A stretch of 64,000 nucleotides of DNA, from NCBI GenBank assembly GCA_029582265.1, contig CM055816.1, positions 88,875,204 through 88,939,203 on the forward strand. Reading direction: 5' to 3'. Positions 25,557 through 37,900 of the stretch are shown here, piece after piece. Each line of letters opens with the position of its first letter. Position 1 is the stretch's first letter. This DNA comes from Zoroaster sp. YZ-2022. Lineage: Eukaryota > Echinodermata > Asteroidea > Forcipulatida > Zoroasteridae. A program made the position numbers and the translations under genes. The notes below the pieces were generated by a model that saw only the letters and a program-made list of their open reading frames with translations, was not told the origin of the DNA and made no database searches.

Positions 25557-25925
25557 CTTGAACTTATGGTTATCAAGTTACATTTCCTGCCATTGTACCA
25601 AGTGGGAATTTTGCTCACATCTTCGGAATCAGTAAATTGAAGAAATGATTTTTTAACCCAAGCCAAAAACTCATTCCATTCAGGTTGTCCATGATTTTAT
25701 CAATACACTCATGTTCAAGCTCTTTGACATTTCCTGAATGCAAGGCAATTCTCAATACATAAAAGAGGTCGCCCTATTTTTATCCAGCCTTGTTTGGTCT
25801 CCAGGAATTTATATGGAAGGAAATCTTGTCTGAAAGGTGATTGAATTAAACTTTATTTAGATGTTTATGTGACAAGGGCAAATGGCTATAAATGTATTCA
25901 GTTGTCAATGGGAATTCACTCTAGT

Positions 25926-26530
25926 TATACAGGGTGTCCCCATAAAAAGTATACCGAGATAAAAATTACTGTAATGGCAAAACTACTTTATATATGGGAA
26001 AGAGAAATATATCTCTAGAAAGGGCAGAATGTCCTCTTTGCAATGGTATACAGCTTGTGATGTTATTGACACAGATGAGTGAACAAATTAGACAGATGTT
26101 AAGGGTACTGAAAGCAGGACTGTGACAAGTTTGCATATTTGAATAACAAAGGTCCAAAAAACATTTTTAAAAACCTGCACATTAAACTTTTGAGGTAAGT
26201 AGCGAAAACAAAGCAGATTACATTGTTTTAGGTACATTCCTTGTTTTCAAGAATGTGTTGAAAAAGCAAAGGCATTTGGTATTCTGCACACTTGCATGGT
26301 TGAGCTATGTTATTCAAATATGCAAACTTGTCACAGTCCTGCTTTCAGTACCCTTAACATCTGTCTAATTTGTTCACTCATCTGTGTCAATAACATCACA
26401 AGCTGTATACCATTGCAAAGAGGAGATTCTGCCCTTTCTAGAGATATATTTCTCTTTCCCATATATAAAGTAGTTTTGCCATTACAGTAATTTTTATCTC
26501 GGTATACTTTTTATGGGGACACCCTGTATA
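25926..26530. mobile_element. Foldback mariner-like MITE
   Basis: The ends 'tacagggtgtccccataaaa' and 'ttttatggggacaccctgta' are the TACAGGGTGTCCC type usual for mariner relatives, with TA beside both ends. The arms pair over roughly 230 bp (25930-26155 with 26300-26526) with only a handful of mismatches; the loop is about 145 bp. Mirror-image open frames on the two strands come from this symmetry. Confidence 0.85.
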
Positions 26531-27208
26531 TATCCAAAAATGGCAGACAACCTGATCTTCATGCATGTATATCTTGTTTGTTAAATAATGGAGTTAATGA
26601 ATTGAATGTTGTCAATAACACAAACATCATGGACAGTAATGTTTAATTGTACATAATAACAATGTGTGTTTCTGGTATCCATATGTCCCCAATGTCACAA
26701 CAGAACAAGGTGAGTCCGATCTCCTTCAATTGAAATCAATCAGTTACATTTTGTTCCCAAATCTGTTCAATGTTATTGCTTTGTCTTAAGTACATTTACA
26801 GAAATATACAGTGCGTTTTCATGACTACAGCATTTGCTTTTCTTGGTTTAATATATGAATTGTTATAATGGCATAGATGTATTTGTGCTAGCATCACTGG
26901 TGCGTTATGTAATGTTTACTGAAGACGAACCTGTGCTAAGTTTTAATGAATGCATGTGTCTCATCAACACAGTTTTTATACAAAAGAGACAAAAGTTGTG
27001 CAAAATGTTGCCTATAAATTATATTCTAATGCCTTGTTTTTGTTTAACCGATATACTGTGTATTTTATATAGTGCACATCTGATACACTCTTAACCCATG
27101 TTAATATTAAAACATTTCTAAAGTCTACCCCAAATGTAGAAACTATAGCACAAAAGTAGATTGGTGACAAACATGATAAATAAAAATGAAATGATGTACA
27201 GTGGATTT
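26531..27208. other. Intergenic, nothing recognised
   Basis: AT-rich; no gene seen. Confidence 0.5.
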
Positions 27209-27423
27209 GGGTCATTCCACCAAGTTGGGGCAAGCTTTGTGACAAGATTACACATTCTCAGTTATTATTCAAATTTTTTTAGAATGAAATCAATCTCTAT
27301 GCCTTGAATAGGAAGTTACAATAATGTTAATTAGGAGTCATAATAAATGATAATAAATGGTACATTTACCTACGTACCAAGAGGCACCTATCACAAAGCT
27401 TGCCCCAACCTGGTAGAATGACA
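27209..27423. mobile_element. MITE GGGTCATTCCACCAGG family (copy 2)
   Basis: Same ends and interior ('gaatgaaatcaatctct', 'gccttgaataggaagttaca') as 24079-24293, with a few indels, including a small duplication 'taataaatga'. Confidence 0.85.
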
Positions 27424-28690
27424 CATTTAAAATTTGACAAATTAACATGGAAGTGTTTCAATGGTTACAGCTTAAAGGTATTTCATCATTAAGTCACAGT
27501 TTAACATAGATGAGTTGTGGTATTTGAGTTGTCTATTATCCTAATGAATCCCAATCATGACAGGAATATTAATGAGCCGATATATTTGATATTTAAAGCC
27601 AACTCTCAACAAACCAGAATGTTAAAAGACCATTATTTCACGTCAACAACTTTCTATTATTTTTAAAAACACAAAAATATAATCTTTTAAGTTTGCAAGA
27701 TTTGAATTTGATTGGCAAGTTACAAATGTTGATCATATTCACAGTATTCTAGTAAAAATAGTGTTAATTCATTACAATTATTGTCTGCAGTATGACCAAT
27801 GATTAATTTAAAAAAAAAGCCTTTTAAAATCTTAACATTGATTTAAGATGGACATGAGAATTAATAGCGATTATATTGTGGGACAATCATTATGATAATT
27901 AAGCCTGGCTTTATCACTTTCATATCAACAATCCATTTCAGAATCTAAATATTGACTACACTAGTACTGTTTCATATTGTTTTTTTTACAATGTTAAAGC
28001 AGTTGTATTATCCTAAGTAGTTAATATCTACTTAAAGGGAAGGTAGAGAATTGGTAAGATTTGCAAACAGCTTCTATGAGTATGCTTACTCTCTCTGACT
28101 CAAAATCATCATTAATAAAACCGTCTTGTTAAAGCTTTAACTTAATGCATAGTGTAGTTCACAAGCACATTTAGATACTTTGTATTCATTCTAATGTGGA
28201 ATATAGAAAGGAGTACTTTTCCATTTGATGAAAATGAGAGCACTTAGACAAAAACCATTAATAGGGAAGAATAAAATACCATTATTAGCTGTACAAAAAA
28301 AGTCTCTGGTTTCTGATCTCCACGCACGTTGCCTCAAACCCTCATTTTTATTTATTTGTTGTTGTTGCTATGAAACGATGTTCAATTGCAGCCACAATTG
28401 CTGGATCGGTTGGAATTGTGCCGTGCTGTGTTTTAAACAACCTTTTCACATTGGGTTATGAACGTTTGCCTGATTTGTGAGGCCTCTCATCACATTGTGG
28501 TATTTAACTTGGCTAACCACCATATGTAGGGCAAAATTAAATCAATTGTTTATCTCCCGACACAAGAATTTCACCAACCTATAACCACCATATGGGAATG
28601 GGAAATTTGGTCGGGTTTTTTTATTATTTGTTTTTTAGATTAATGTGCGACCATTTTGTTATGTTTGATTTACCAATCCTATACTTTACC
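27424..28690. other. Intergenic or robo 3' flank, with one diverged interspersed repeat
   Basis: No exon recognised. 28295-28650 resembles 44965-45205 ('ttgctatgaaa', 'tgctggatcggtt', 'gtgctgtgttttaaa', 'gggttatgaacgtttgcc'), a repeat of unknown class. This stretch could include the robo 3' untranslated region, but I see no decisive polyadenylation context. Confidence 0.5.
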
Positions 28691-28691
28691 T

Positions 28692-28935
28692 TTAATTCCT
28701 CCACCAGCAGCAGTACAGTATTTCAAAGTGAGAGGACTGAATCAGCAAGTCTAACATACTGATCACATGATGATGATGTACCCAGGAGGTAGACAAGTCG
28801 CCATTCTGAACTCATTTAGTACTGGACATTTCTTTGGTTACAAGGTTAGCTTTGTATTATCTTTGTATACAATAAGCATGGCTACTCTTTATATATTCTC
28901 ATATCTAGTGATGTCCTATCATATGCAGCTTTTAT
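28692..28935 (-). CDS. robo: robo terminal exon, candidates only
   Basis: The preceding exon leaves in phase 0. Two downstream acceptors open short frames to a stop. The one before 28935 (catgtacag) gives 17 codons, IKAAYDRTSLDMRIYKE, stopping at 28882. The one before 28805 (gagttcag) gives a longer Trp/Cys/His-rich frame stopping at 28692. A third, close to the donor (atatttcag), gives 11 codons. I cannot choose without transcripts; the 28935 candidate looks most protein-like. Confidence 0.35.
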
Positions 28936-31900
28936 CTGTACATGTAAGCATTTAAAAGTCAGTTAAACACGATGGGCTTTTCAAAAAATAATATCTGAAA
29001 TATGTGATCAAACTCGAGATTAAATAATTCATACCTTCATTGTTTCTTTTTTCTCTAAAGCAAAAGCCATTGGATTAGCAGTGACTGTAAGTCCCATGTC
29101 GTTGGTATCTGTAATGAGCAGTTTATCTTTGTTAATAATATTATGTTTATCTCTGTGTTGTCTTGATGCAATGGGTAATGTTGGATGCATGGATGCTGGA
29201 TTCATTGTAGGTCTGTGTTGAATATCGGCTAATCTCTTCACACCACCTGTAATAATAATAATAGTAATAATAATAAACAAGCATTAAAAACATCTCATCA
29301 TGTGTAACACACCTCATAACTATTACTTTCTTTCAACCCTTCTGCTGTAACTGAACTTTTGTGGCTTGCTTTTACTGGTCCTCATTGTATCCTTGTTCTT
29401 CGCCGACGATTATTAAAGCAACGCATTTCCCATGATCATTAGGAACTCCAATGGATGAATTGTTATTTAAAATCCTAATTTTTAGCACCAGATGCTAGTA
29501 TATTTAAAAATGAAGAAATTATGGCCCAGTGGAATAAGATTTGTAAATATAAAGTTAAATTAACTAGCATTTAGTACAGTATTTATGATTTTGACTAGCC
29601 CGCCGGAATACTTTGAAAGGCGTTGTAACCTGTCCACCGCCATTTTAACTGCCATTTGGCTACATGTAGGCTAGCGGACTACTGTAATAGGTCAAACCTT
29701 TTATATTTTGTGGAATAAATAATAGATGAGTTGTATTACCCTGTGATTATACGGTGAAAAAACATGTTATTTAAGGACTTTTTAATTATTTTTCTGGCTT
29801 TAAAGGGACAGTATCGTCACGTTCAACAGGGCATGGAATCAGAGTCCTAGTTTTAAATTAACTCAGTGACTGAAAACAATACCCCACATGATATGGTTAT
29901 ATTACCGTTGCTGCTGCATAAATCAGCCAGTAATTTTCAGTCACTGTGTTCATCGTTAACTAGGACACTGATTCCATGCCCTGTTGAAAGTCTGCTGTGA
30001 TCGTGATGATATTGTCCCTTTAACCAGTTCGCGTCGGAGGCCGTGTATACACGCATTTTTTTTTTTGAACCGCGGATCGGAGAGCATCTAAACACGCATT
30101 CTGATTTTTGTGTGTGTTACCGGGAGACTTGTCAACACGCCACACGTGGTGTGCCGTCATGGCGGCTGACTTGTATACACGCAATCGTTTCTCGAGTCCA
30201 TAGGGTCACGGTTCGGTGGCCCCGGACAAAAGGCACTGCAAACAATGAACGAGTTCACTCTTTTTGTTGATTTTTTGCGTAATCCCTTTATCCAAGACCT
30301 GTTCCTTTGACGTACCAGCCAAGAATTTGTAAAGACGGATTTATATCCATTGTTTACGAGGGCTTTCCTCTCTCCGGGTATGCCGTCTTTTCGACCGGGC
30401 ACTGGTCGCTAATAGGCCATTGCATCGGAGCTTGCCAACGGTCTAATTGTGCTGAACAAACACAACCGTAATTAAAAAACTAGCCATTTAATTATCGAAA
30501 TGTCAATGAGTAAAGGTGTTTATTTGGGTGTCCGGACTTAGTTTCATTGACAAAAAAAATTATTAATGGCTAGAAATTTTTTCTGATTTTTCACTGAAAA
30601 TAAACCCGCACGGGGGACCGGAAAAAAATATATATATTCCCGACGTGAACTGGTTAACAGACATTAGATTGCATTGTGTAGTAATCAATCTTATATCACT
30701 TACTATGATTACCATGCTTATGGCTATGTTCATGTGGTTCATATTGTCCAGAATGACTTCTATCCATTCCATTAGTGCCTGCTTTAGATGGCATTACACC
30801 TCTTCTATGGTGTTTTTTACCTGTAATCAAACAACACATATATGTACATTACTATAAATCAATCCTTTCAATATTGTCAAAAAGAATTTCATTCCGTTGA
30901 TCCTACTACATTCATTCTAGAATTGAATCAGTTTCTTGATATGTAAGTAGATAAGGATTACCTGCTCTGGGATCTGTGACTGTTGATCCTACTACATTCA
31001 TTCTAAAATTGGAAGTAGTTTATCCTCATTTCAAAATATTAATATTGGTGTTCCTCAGGGATCCATACTGGGACCATTGTTGTTCCTTATATATGTAAAT
31101 AATCTTCCAAATTGTGTAAATTGTAAAACTGTAATGTATGCCGATGATACTACCTTGTTATTTCGTTCATCACATCCAAATAGTCTTCAGGAGGATCTTA
31201 ATAACAACTTTAGCAATATTGGAAAATGGTTCTTAGAAAATAATTTAACATTAAACATTAACAAAACAAAGTTAATGATCTTCGGTACGAATAAGAATCT
31301 GGATAAGTTCAAAGGGATTTCCTTAAACTATAACAATGATATAATTGAACGTGTTGACCATTTTAAGTACCTTGGAGTAATTTTTGATAACCAAATGACA
31401 TGGCTTGATCATATTAATCATGTATCAGCTAATATTTCAAAACGTTGTGGTGTTTTAAATCGTGTTAAATATAATTTACCAAACTGTAAAAATGCTCGCT
31501 GAAGCAATGATAATTCCTAATTTTGATTATTGTAGCCCTGTATGGTCAAACTGTAACAATGAACTAAAAACAAGGTTGCAAAACATCAGAACAAACTGGC
31601 TAGAATTATTTTATCTGCTGATATTAGGACTCCAATTAATAGCATGATGACTTCTCTTAACTGGCTTAAATTAGATGACAGATGGACTAACCAAATGCTC
31701 ATAATGATTTTTAAATGTTTAAATGGTACTTCTCCTAATTACTTGTCTTCTAAATTTATATTTACTCATTCTGTACATAATTATTCAACTAGAGGTCAGA
31801 TTTCAAATTCCCTTATTATTCCACAGTGTAACTCAAATTCTGGTAGACGTATGTTCACTAGTAGATCTTCCCAAATATGGAACAACTTACCACAAGATAT

Positions 31901-34900
31901 TCGTATTAATTATCAGACCATGTCATTAAACCAGTTTAGGAATAACGCTCTTACACTTTTACACTAAAATTACATGTCATCCATTGTTATTTATATTGTT
32001 ATGTATGTACCAGTAGTTTGTATTATGTTATGGTTAAATTGTTTTGCCACCTACATGTACATGTACATGTATTTTGTGTATGTATAATTATATTCATTAC
32101 TGTAAACATTGTACTTATGTCAGGGCCACCTTGGAAAGCAGTGTTTTTCACTGAATGGTGCTACCCTGAATAAAGAAAGCTGAAATAAATAAATTCTAGA
32201 ATTCAATCAGTTTCTTGATATGCAAGTAGATAAGGATTACCTGCTCTGGGATTTGTGACTGTTGATCCTACTACATTCATTCCAGAACTCTGGGCTGCTG
32301 CAGCTACAGCGCTAGCAAAATCAGCATCAGTAAAGAAAGAGCCATCAGAACTCTCACTCACGCTGCTATGACGACCACTGCTAGAACTGCCATTCATTGA
32401 TGACCATGATCCAAGCATAGCATCTGTAATTGAAAGATACAAAATAAAAAATTGGTAAATAAACATAATCAAATGGTCCAATTTTAATGTGAAACAAACT
32501 TACTGTTAAACTGATGATAGTATCAATATTCACTATAAATAAATTTATGAGGTACTGTAATTTTTTTAAGAAATTTTTTACCATACCAATAGGTTTATCT
32601 GAGAGATTACTTTGTCCTTAATTCCATAACACATACAAACAATCTGAACATTTTTTTTCACAACTTTCTTGTGGCAATGTCATCACGATCTACAGTCAGA
32701 GTGTTAGTTTTACATTAACTCAGTGACTGAAAAAAATATCCCACATGATAAGGTCATATCACCATTTCTGCTGCATAAATGTTCATCTTAAACTAGGACA
32801 CCGATTCCATGCCATGTTGAATGGCATACTTGTGTGTACACCCTAGGAAACAAATGGCACTTCAAACACAAGTCAGTGGTCACAAGGGTGTAAAAAGCCA
32901 TCAACTACATCACAACAGACAATTGTTTATGAGAAAATATTACACTGATTCTTGTTTTTTCCTACACATGTGCAAAGAGCTTTTATATGCATGCTCCATG
33001 AAGATGTGTCTTAACCTGAAAGGCCGATAAGATGGTAAACATTGTAAGATGAGTCCATCAGGGGTCTACCTTTGATCTAGAGGACAAAACCCCCTGAACC
33101 TCCTGGATGTTCAACTTTAGAGGATTTACATACAGACTTTCCACATCCCCACAAACAAGAAAAATTAGAGGTTTGGACACAATACAGGCTACTTCTTTCT
33201 TTCCTTGGTGGTCACTTCTCTTCTTTCAAGAAAAGTTTGAGGCAAAGAGAGACCAGTAAAAAAATCCTGAAATCAGGATAAATTCTGAGAAATGACAGGC
33301 CTGGTCCACATATAGTCTTACCTGTACAGTTACTTTCAGACTCTGCATCTGTCTCCAAGTCATCTCTGATTGGAAGATCCATCTCTGATAAACAGAGTGA
33401 CTGTGGCTGATATATTGGTTCATCTTCAGTATCTGCATCAAACATCAACAACATCAACAACATCAACAACATCAACAACATCAACAACATCAACAACATC
33501 AACATCATCAACAACATCAACAACATCAACACTGAAACACACTCCAACATTGTTATATAAGTTATATCTAACTGGTAGATCATTCTCTGATAAAGTAATG
33601 GCTGATATATATCTGCTTATCTTATTTAACCAGTTCGCGTCGGAGGCCGTGTATACACGCAATTTTTTTTTGGACAGCGGATCGGAGAGCGTCTAAACAC
33701 GCCACATGATTCTCGGGAATATTTGTATAGATTCCCGGTCGACGTGGCAACGAGCCATAAGCATACGGTGGAAGACGCAGTCTCCCCGGTCACGCTCTGG
33801 TGAGCACCATTGGTCGTGTTTGTGCGGTAAAAATAAACCCGCCACGGGGTTCGGAAAAACTTTTTTATTCCCGGTGCGAACTGGTTAATAGTCAGTGCAG
33901 GTATCCACCAAACTGGTGTAGTTATTATAACCACTTCTCATCATTTCTGTAATCTTTCTCAGCTCCCTAGGGAGTATATTGCCCCGGTCAAACAGCACTT
34001 GGGAGGCTTTTTCAAGCAATATCCACCTGTACCCTCACAGGTATCCATTTATACTCCTGGGTGAAGAGAAGCAATGACAGTAAAGTGTCTTGCTCAAGGA
34101 CACAATTACCATGGTCGTGGCCAGGATTCGAACCCACATTCTGCAACACAGTCATCAAAACACAAGTCACTAAAGCATTCAGCCCTGTCACTCTATCCTC
34201 AATATACATGTATGTATGTTATATAATTGTTCACCATAAAACACACTTGCTATCTATTTTTGTTTACAGATTGGATATGAGATTAATGTTTGTTTTTGTC
34301 ACAGTTATTGAGGACTTGTGCCAAGAGTATCTAGATATATCTTATTACCTGTTGTTGGTCGTGTCCTTACAGGTGACATTGGAGCATAGTCATTGTCAGA
34401 TAGTATCTCACTCTGTGACATATCATCATTAAACTCCAATAACTCTTTACCAAGTTGCTCATGTCTTGGATCCTCAAACAACCGCTTTGTAGACAGGCAG
34501 GGTCCCCCTGGATGTGAATGACTAGACTCAGATGGTCTGTCAGGTACTTCATTATGAGATTGCTGCATGTGATCAGCGGGGGAACCACTCCTATTATTGC
34601 CTAACTTATTTGGCAATGAGTTTGTTGGCTGTGGTCTGTGTGATGATTGATGATCATATGGTACTCCACCAGGATATGTATGATGTGAGTCATTAGGGTA
34701 AGCTGGTGTCATTGAGTGATGTTGTCTGATTGGAGGTGCAGGAGCTTTGTCCATTTGTTGATGTATCCTTGACGAACAGCATTGTCCATCCATACGACCA
34801 TTAGTAGGAGTGTATGAGGAGCATGGCTGATTGATATGACCATTAGGAGCATGAGAGCATGGTATAGCTGGACAGGGTGCACCTGTAGGTGAATCAATAT

Positions 34901-37900
34901 CAGTTGGAGGTTGTTCAGGAGGAGGCGGTAGTAATTCTGTCCAGTTCCTTGCAGGTTGTTGTTTAGATCCCCCTCTGTGTCTTTTCTTTCTGCTTCCTCT
35001 GTCTCCTACAAGAAAATATATACAGGAAATGTAAAAGCATCAACATAATATCTTATCTCATTGCATTCAGCAAGCTGATAATATGGCTTTGAAGAACATC
35101 ATCTGTAGAGCCAGTACATGCTTGATGTCATAGCCTACCAGTCAGTTTAATTTGTATATACTTTGGCAGCAATGACCCACTGACTAATTACATTTTTGAT
35201 TTACGCCCGTAAATGAATATTCATTATCTAGCTAGAAATTTACAAATTAATTCAAAAAGTTGAGAGTTACGAAAGCAAAGATTGTGAATATTGTGAATTA
35301 AACATGGCGGCAACTATTGGGATGAGACTTCTCAGTTAGATATGTTATTGTATCATGGTGTGCTAACAGTTTTGATTACCACTGTAGCTGTCCAATTACG
35401 ATAAGGCAAGCTTGATGTGGAGTAGATATTGAGATGTCTTCACTGGTAAGCAAGATGTTGTTCTTGTGGGAGCTTATAGTGAATCCTAAACTGCAATGAC
35501 TTGTTATGTAACTCATCAAACCATTGGTTTGTATGCCAAGGGAATAGTTTGATTTGATTGAAGAATGAACCTACCTGTTGAACTAGCTCCTGAATCACTG
35601 GGCAAACTTGGACATTCAGAAGCACTAGGCATACTGCCATCTTTAAGATACAATCAAATACATAATTCAATATAACAGTGATGAGTATGGATGTGGTCAA
35701 AATAACTTGGATGGTTTGGGAGACTGGGAAGTGCCTGGGATTATTAACATTAACCAGTTCACTTCGGAGGCCGTGTATACACGCAATTTTTTGTTGTTGT
35801 ACAGCGGATCGGAGAGCGTCTAAACACGCATTCCGATTTTTGTGTGTGTCACCGGGAGACTTGTCAACACGCCACACATGGCGTGCCGTCGTAGCGGCTG
35901 ACGTGTATACACGCAATCGTTTCTCAGAGTCCATGGGGTCACGGTTCGGTGGCCCCGGACAAAATGCACTGCAAATACTGAACGAGTTCACTCTTTTTGT
36001 TGATTTTTGCCTAATCCCTTTATTCAAGACCTGTTCCTTTGACGTACATGTACCAGCCAAGCATTTGTAAAGACGGATTTATATCCATTGTTTACGAGGC
36101 ATTCGATCTCTCTCCAGGTATGCCGTCTTTTCGACCGGGCGCTGGTCGCTAATAGGCCTTTGCATAGGAGCTTGCCAACGGTCTAATTGTGCTGAACAAA
36201 CACAACCGTAATTAAAAAACTAGCCATTTAATTCTCGAAATGTCAATGAGTAAAGGTGTTTATTTGGTTGTCCGAACTTAGTTTCATTGACCAAACAAAA
36301 TTATTAATGGCTAGAAATTTTTTCAGATTTTTCACTGAAAATAAACCCGCACGGGGGACCGGAAAAAAAATAATATTCCCGACGTCAACTGGTTAACATT
36401 ACATATGTGCATCTAACAATCACAGAATTCAGATAAATAACTGAAAAGAATTCCAGATAAAAAAAGGCAATGATTGGTATAAGACCATGATTTATCTAAC
36501 GAGCATAATCAGGTATCCAATGGGAGAAAATATACAATGAGTACAATCAGGTATCCAATGGGAGAAAATATACAATGAGTACAATGGCAAAAATATATAA
36601 CTTAAATCAGTTCCACTTAATGGCACAAAATCAATGCACTCAATATTTGTTTGATATAACTCCTTGTTATTTAATGTCCAGAACTGATACAAAGACTGAC
36701 GCATTTTCTACACTAGTCACTATTATTATAAATGGAAACTAAAAATGTTTCTCGCTGCCTCACTCATCTTCTGCCAAAATATGATGCCATTTCCTATGTT
36801 AATAAACAGCATGCTGGACTTATCAATAGTAACAGGATATTAAGCAACTCATAAGTTAATATTGCAGTGGCCATTTTTTTTATGCAGCAGTGGCCCTGTG
36901 CGATGCAATTTACAAGCTCAAAGGCGATTGTCTAAACTAAAATTAAACAACCTATGTTTCATTGCACCAACATGTGATGTGTGTTCCTTTAATATAATGA
37001 TATATATACGAGTAAATCATAATGCTATGATTGATTGTAACTGACCTCGTTTGGGTATAGCCGGTAACCCTGATCCTCCACTGCTACTATATGCTGCATT
37101 ATCCGCTCCAGAACGACTGGTTTTACGTACACCAGTGGGTTGAGCATTGTAGCCAGACCCTGAGTTAGAGCTACTGTCACTACACTTCTGTCTCCTAGCG
37201 GCATATTCTCTGATATTAGGAGGTAATACCAATGTAGCCGAGGCATATGGCTCGGTGTCATGGATACACAACAGATGTGGAGCTCTGGGATAGCTACTTT
37301 GGCAACAAGGTGTGTGTAATCCACTCTCAACAACGGCATATTCAGGACTCCTGTAATAACAATAACACATCCAACATCTACAGACGTCTATACCTAGACA
37401 AAGTGTCCTCATTGTGTAATAACCTAGTCTACAGCATTGTAATAATAATAATAATGTGTGGATTTATATAGCGCACGTATCCACCAACTAAGTGGTGCTC
37501 AAGGCGCATTATATTATTATCCCTGCTCATAAGGCTCATAAGACTCATAAATCATTCCTGAAACCATCTCAGCTCCCTGGGGAGTATACAGCTCAATTGT
37601 TGCCATTTCTAGCACATATAGAGCAAACCAACTCTGCCTTCACAGGTACCCATTTAACCCCTGGGTGGAGAGAAGCAATTATGATTAAGTGTCTTGCTCA
37701 AGAACAATGGATTTGGGCCATTCATGATGTTGTGTTTCAAAAAGATGCATTGTATTCTGGGTACTCAGTCAGCATGTGAGAGAACTGTATTTTTACATGG
37801 GACTAGTTTAATCCTAACCCCTAGCTATTACGGCTGAGAACCTTCCTGAATCCACCAAAATCAAACACCATGCAGTAACACTACCACCCAACTGTTTGAC

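Noticed and set aside
25966..26490. A pair of nearly identical 63-64 residue frames on opposite strands
   Set aside because: Mirror images produced by the foldback MITE.
33212..33696. Frames of 108-123 codons over the AACATC repeat
   Set aside because: Mostly microsatellite translation; the true coding part is the 111-bp exon 33322-33432.
35440..36060. 206-codon minus-strand frame
   Set aside because: It runs through a TTAA MITE; only 35575-35640 within it fits robo splice borders, and in a different frame.
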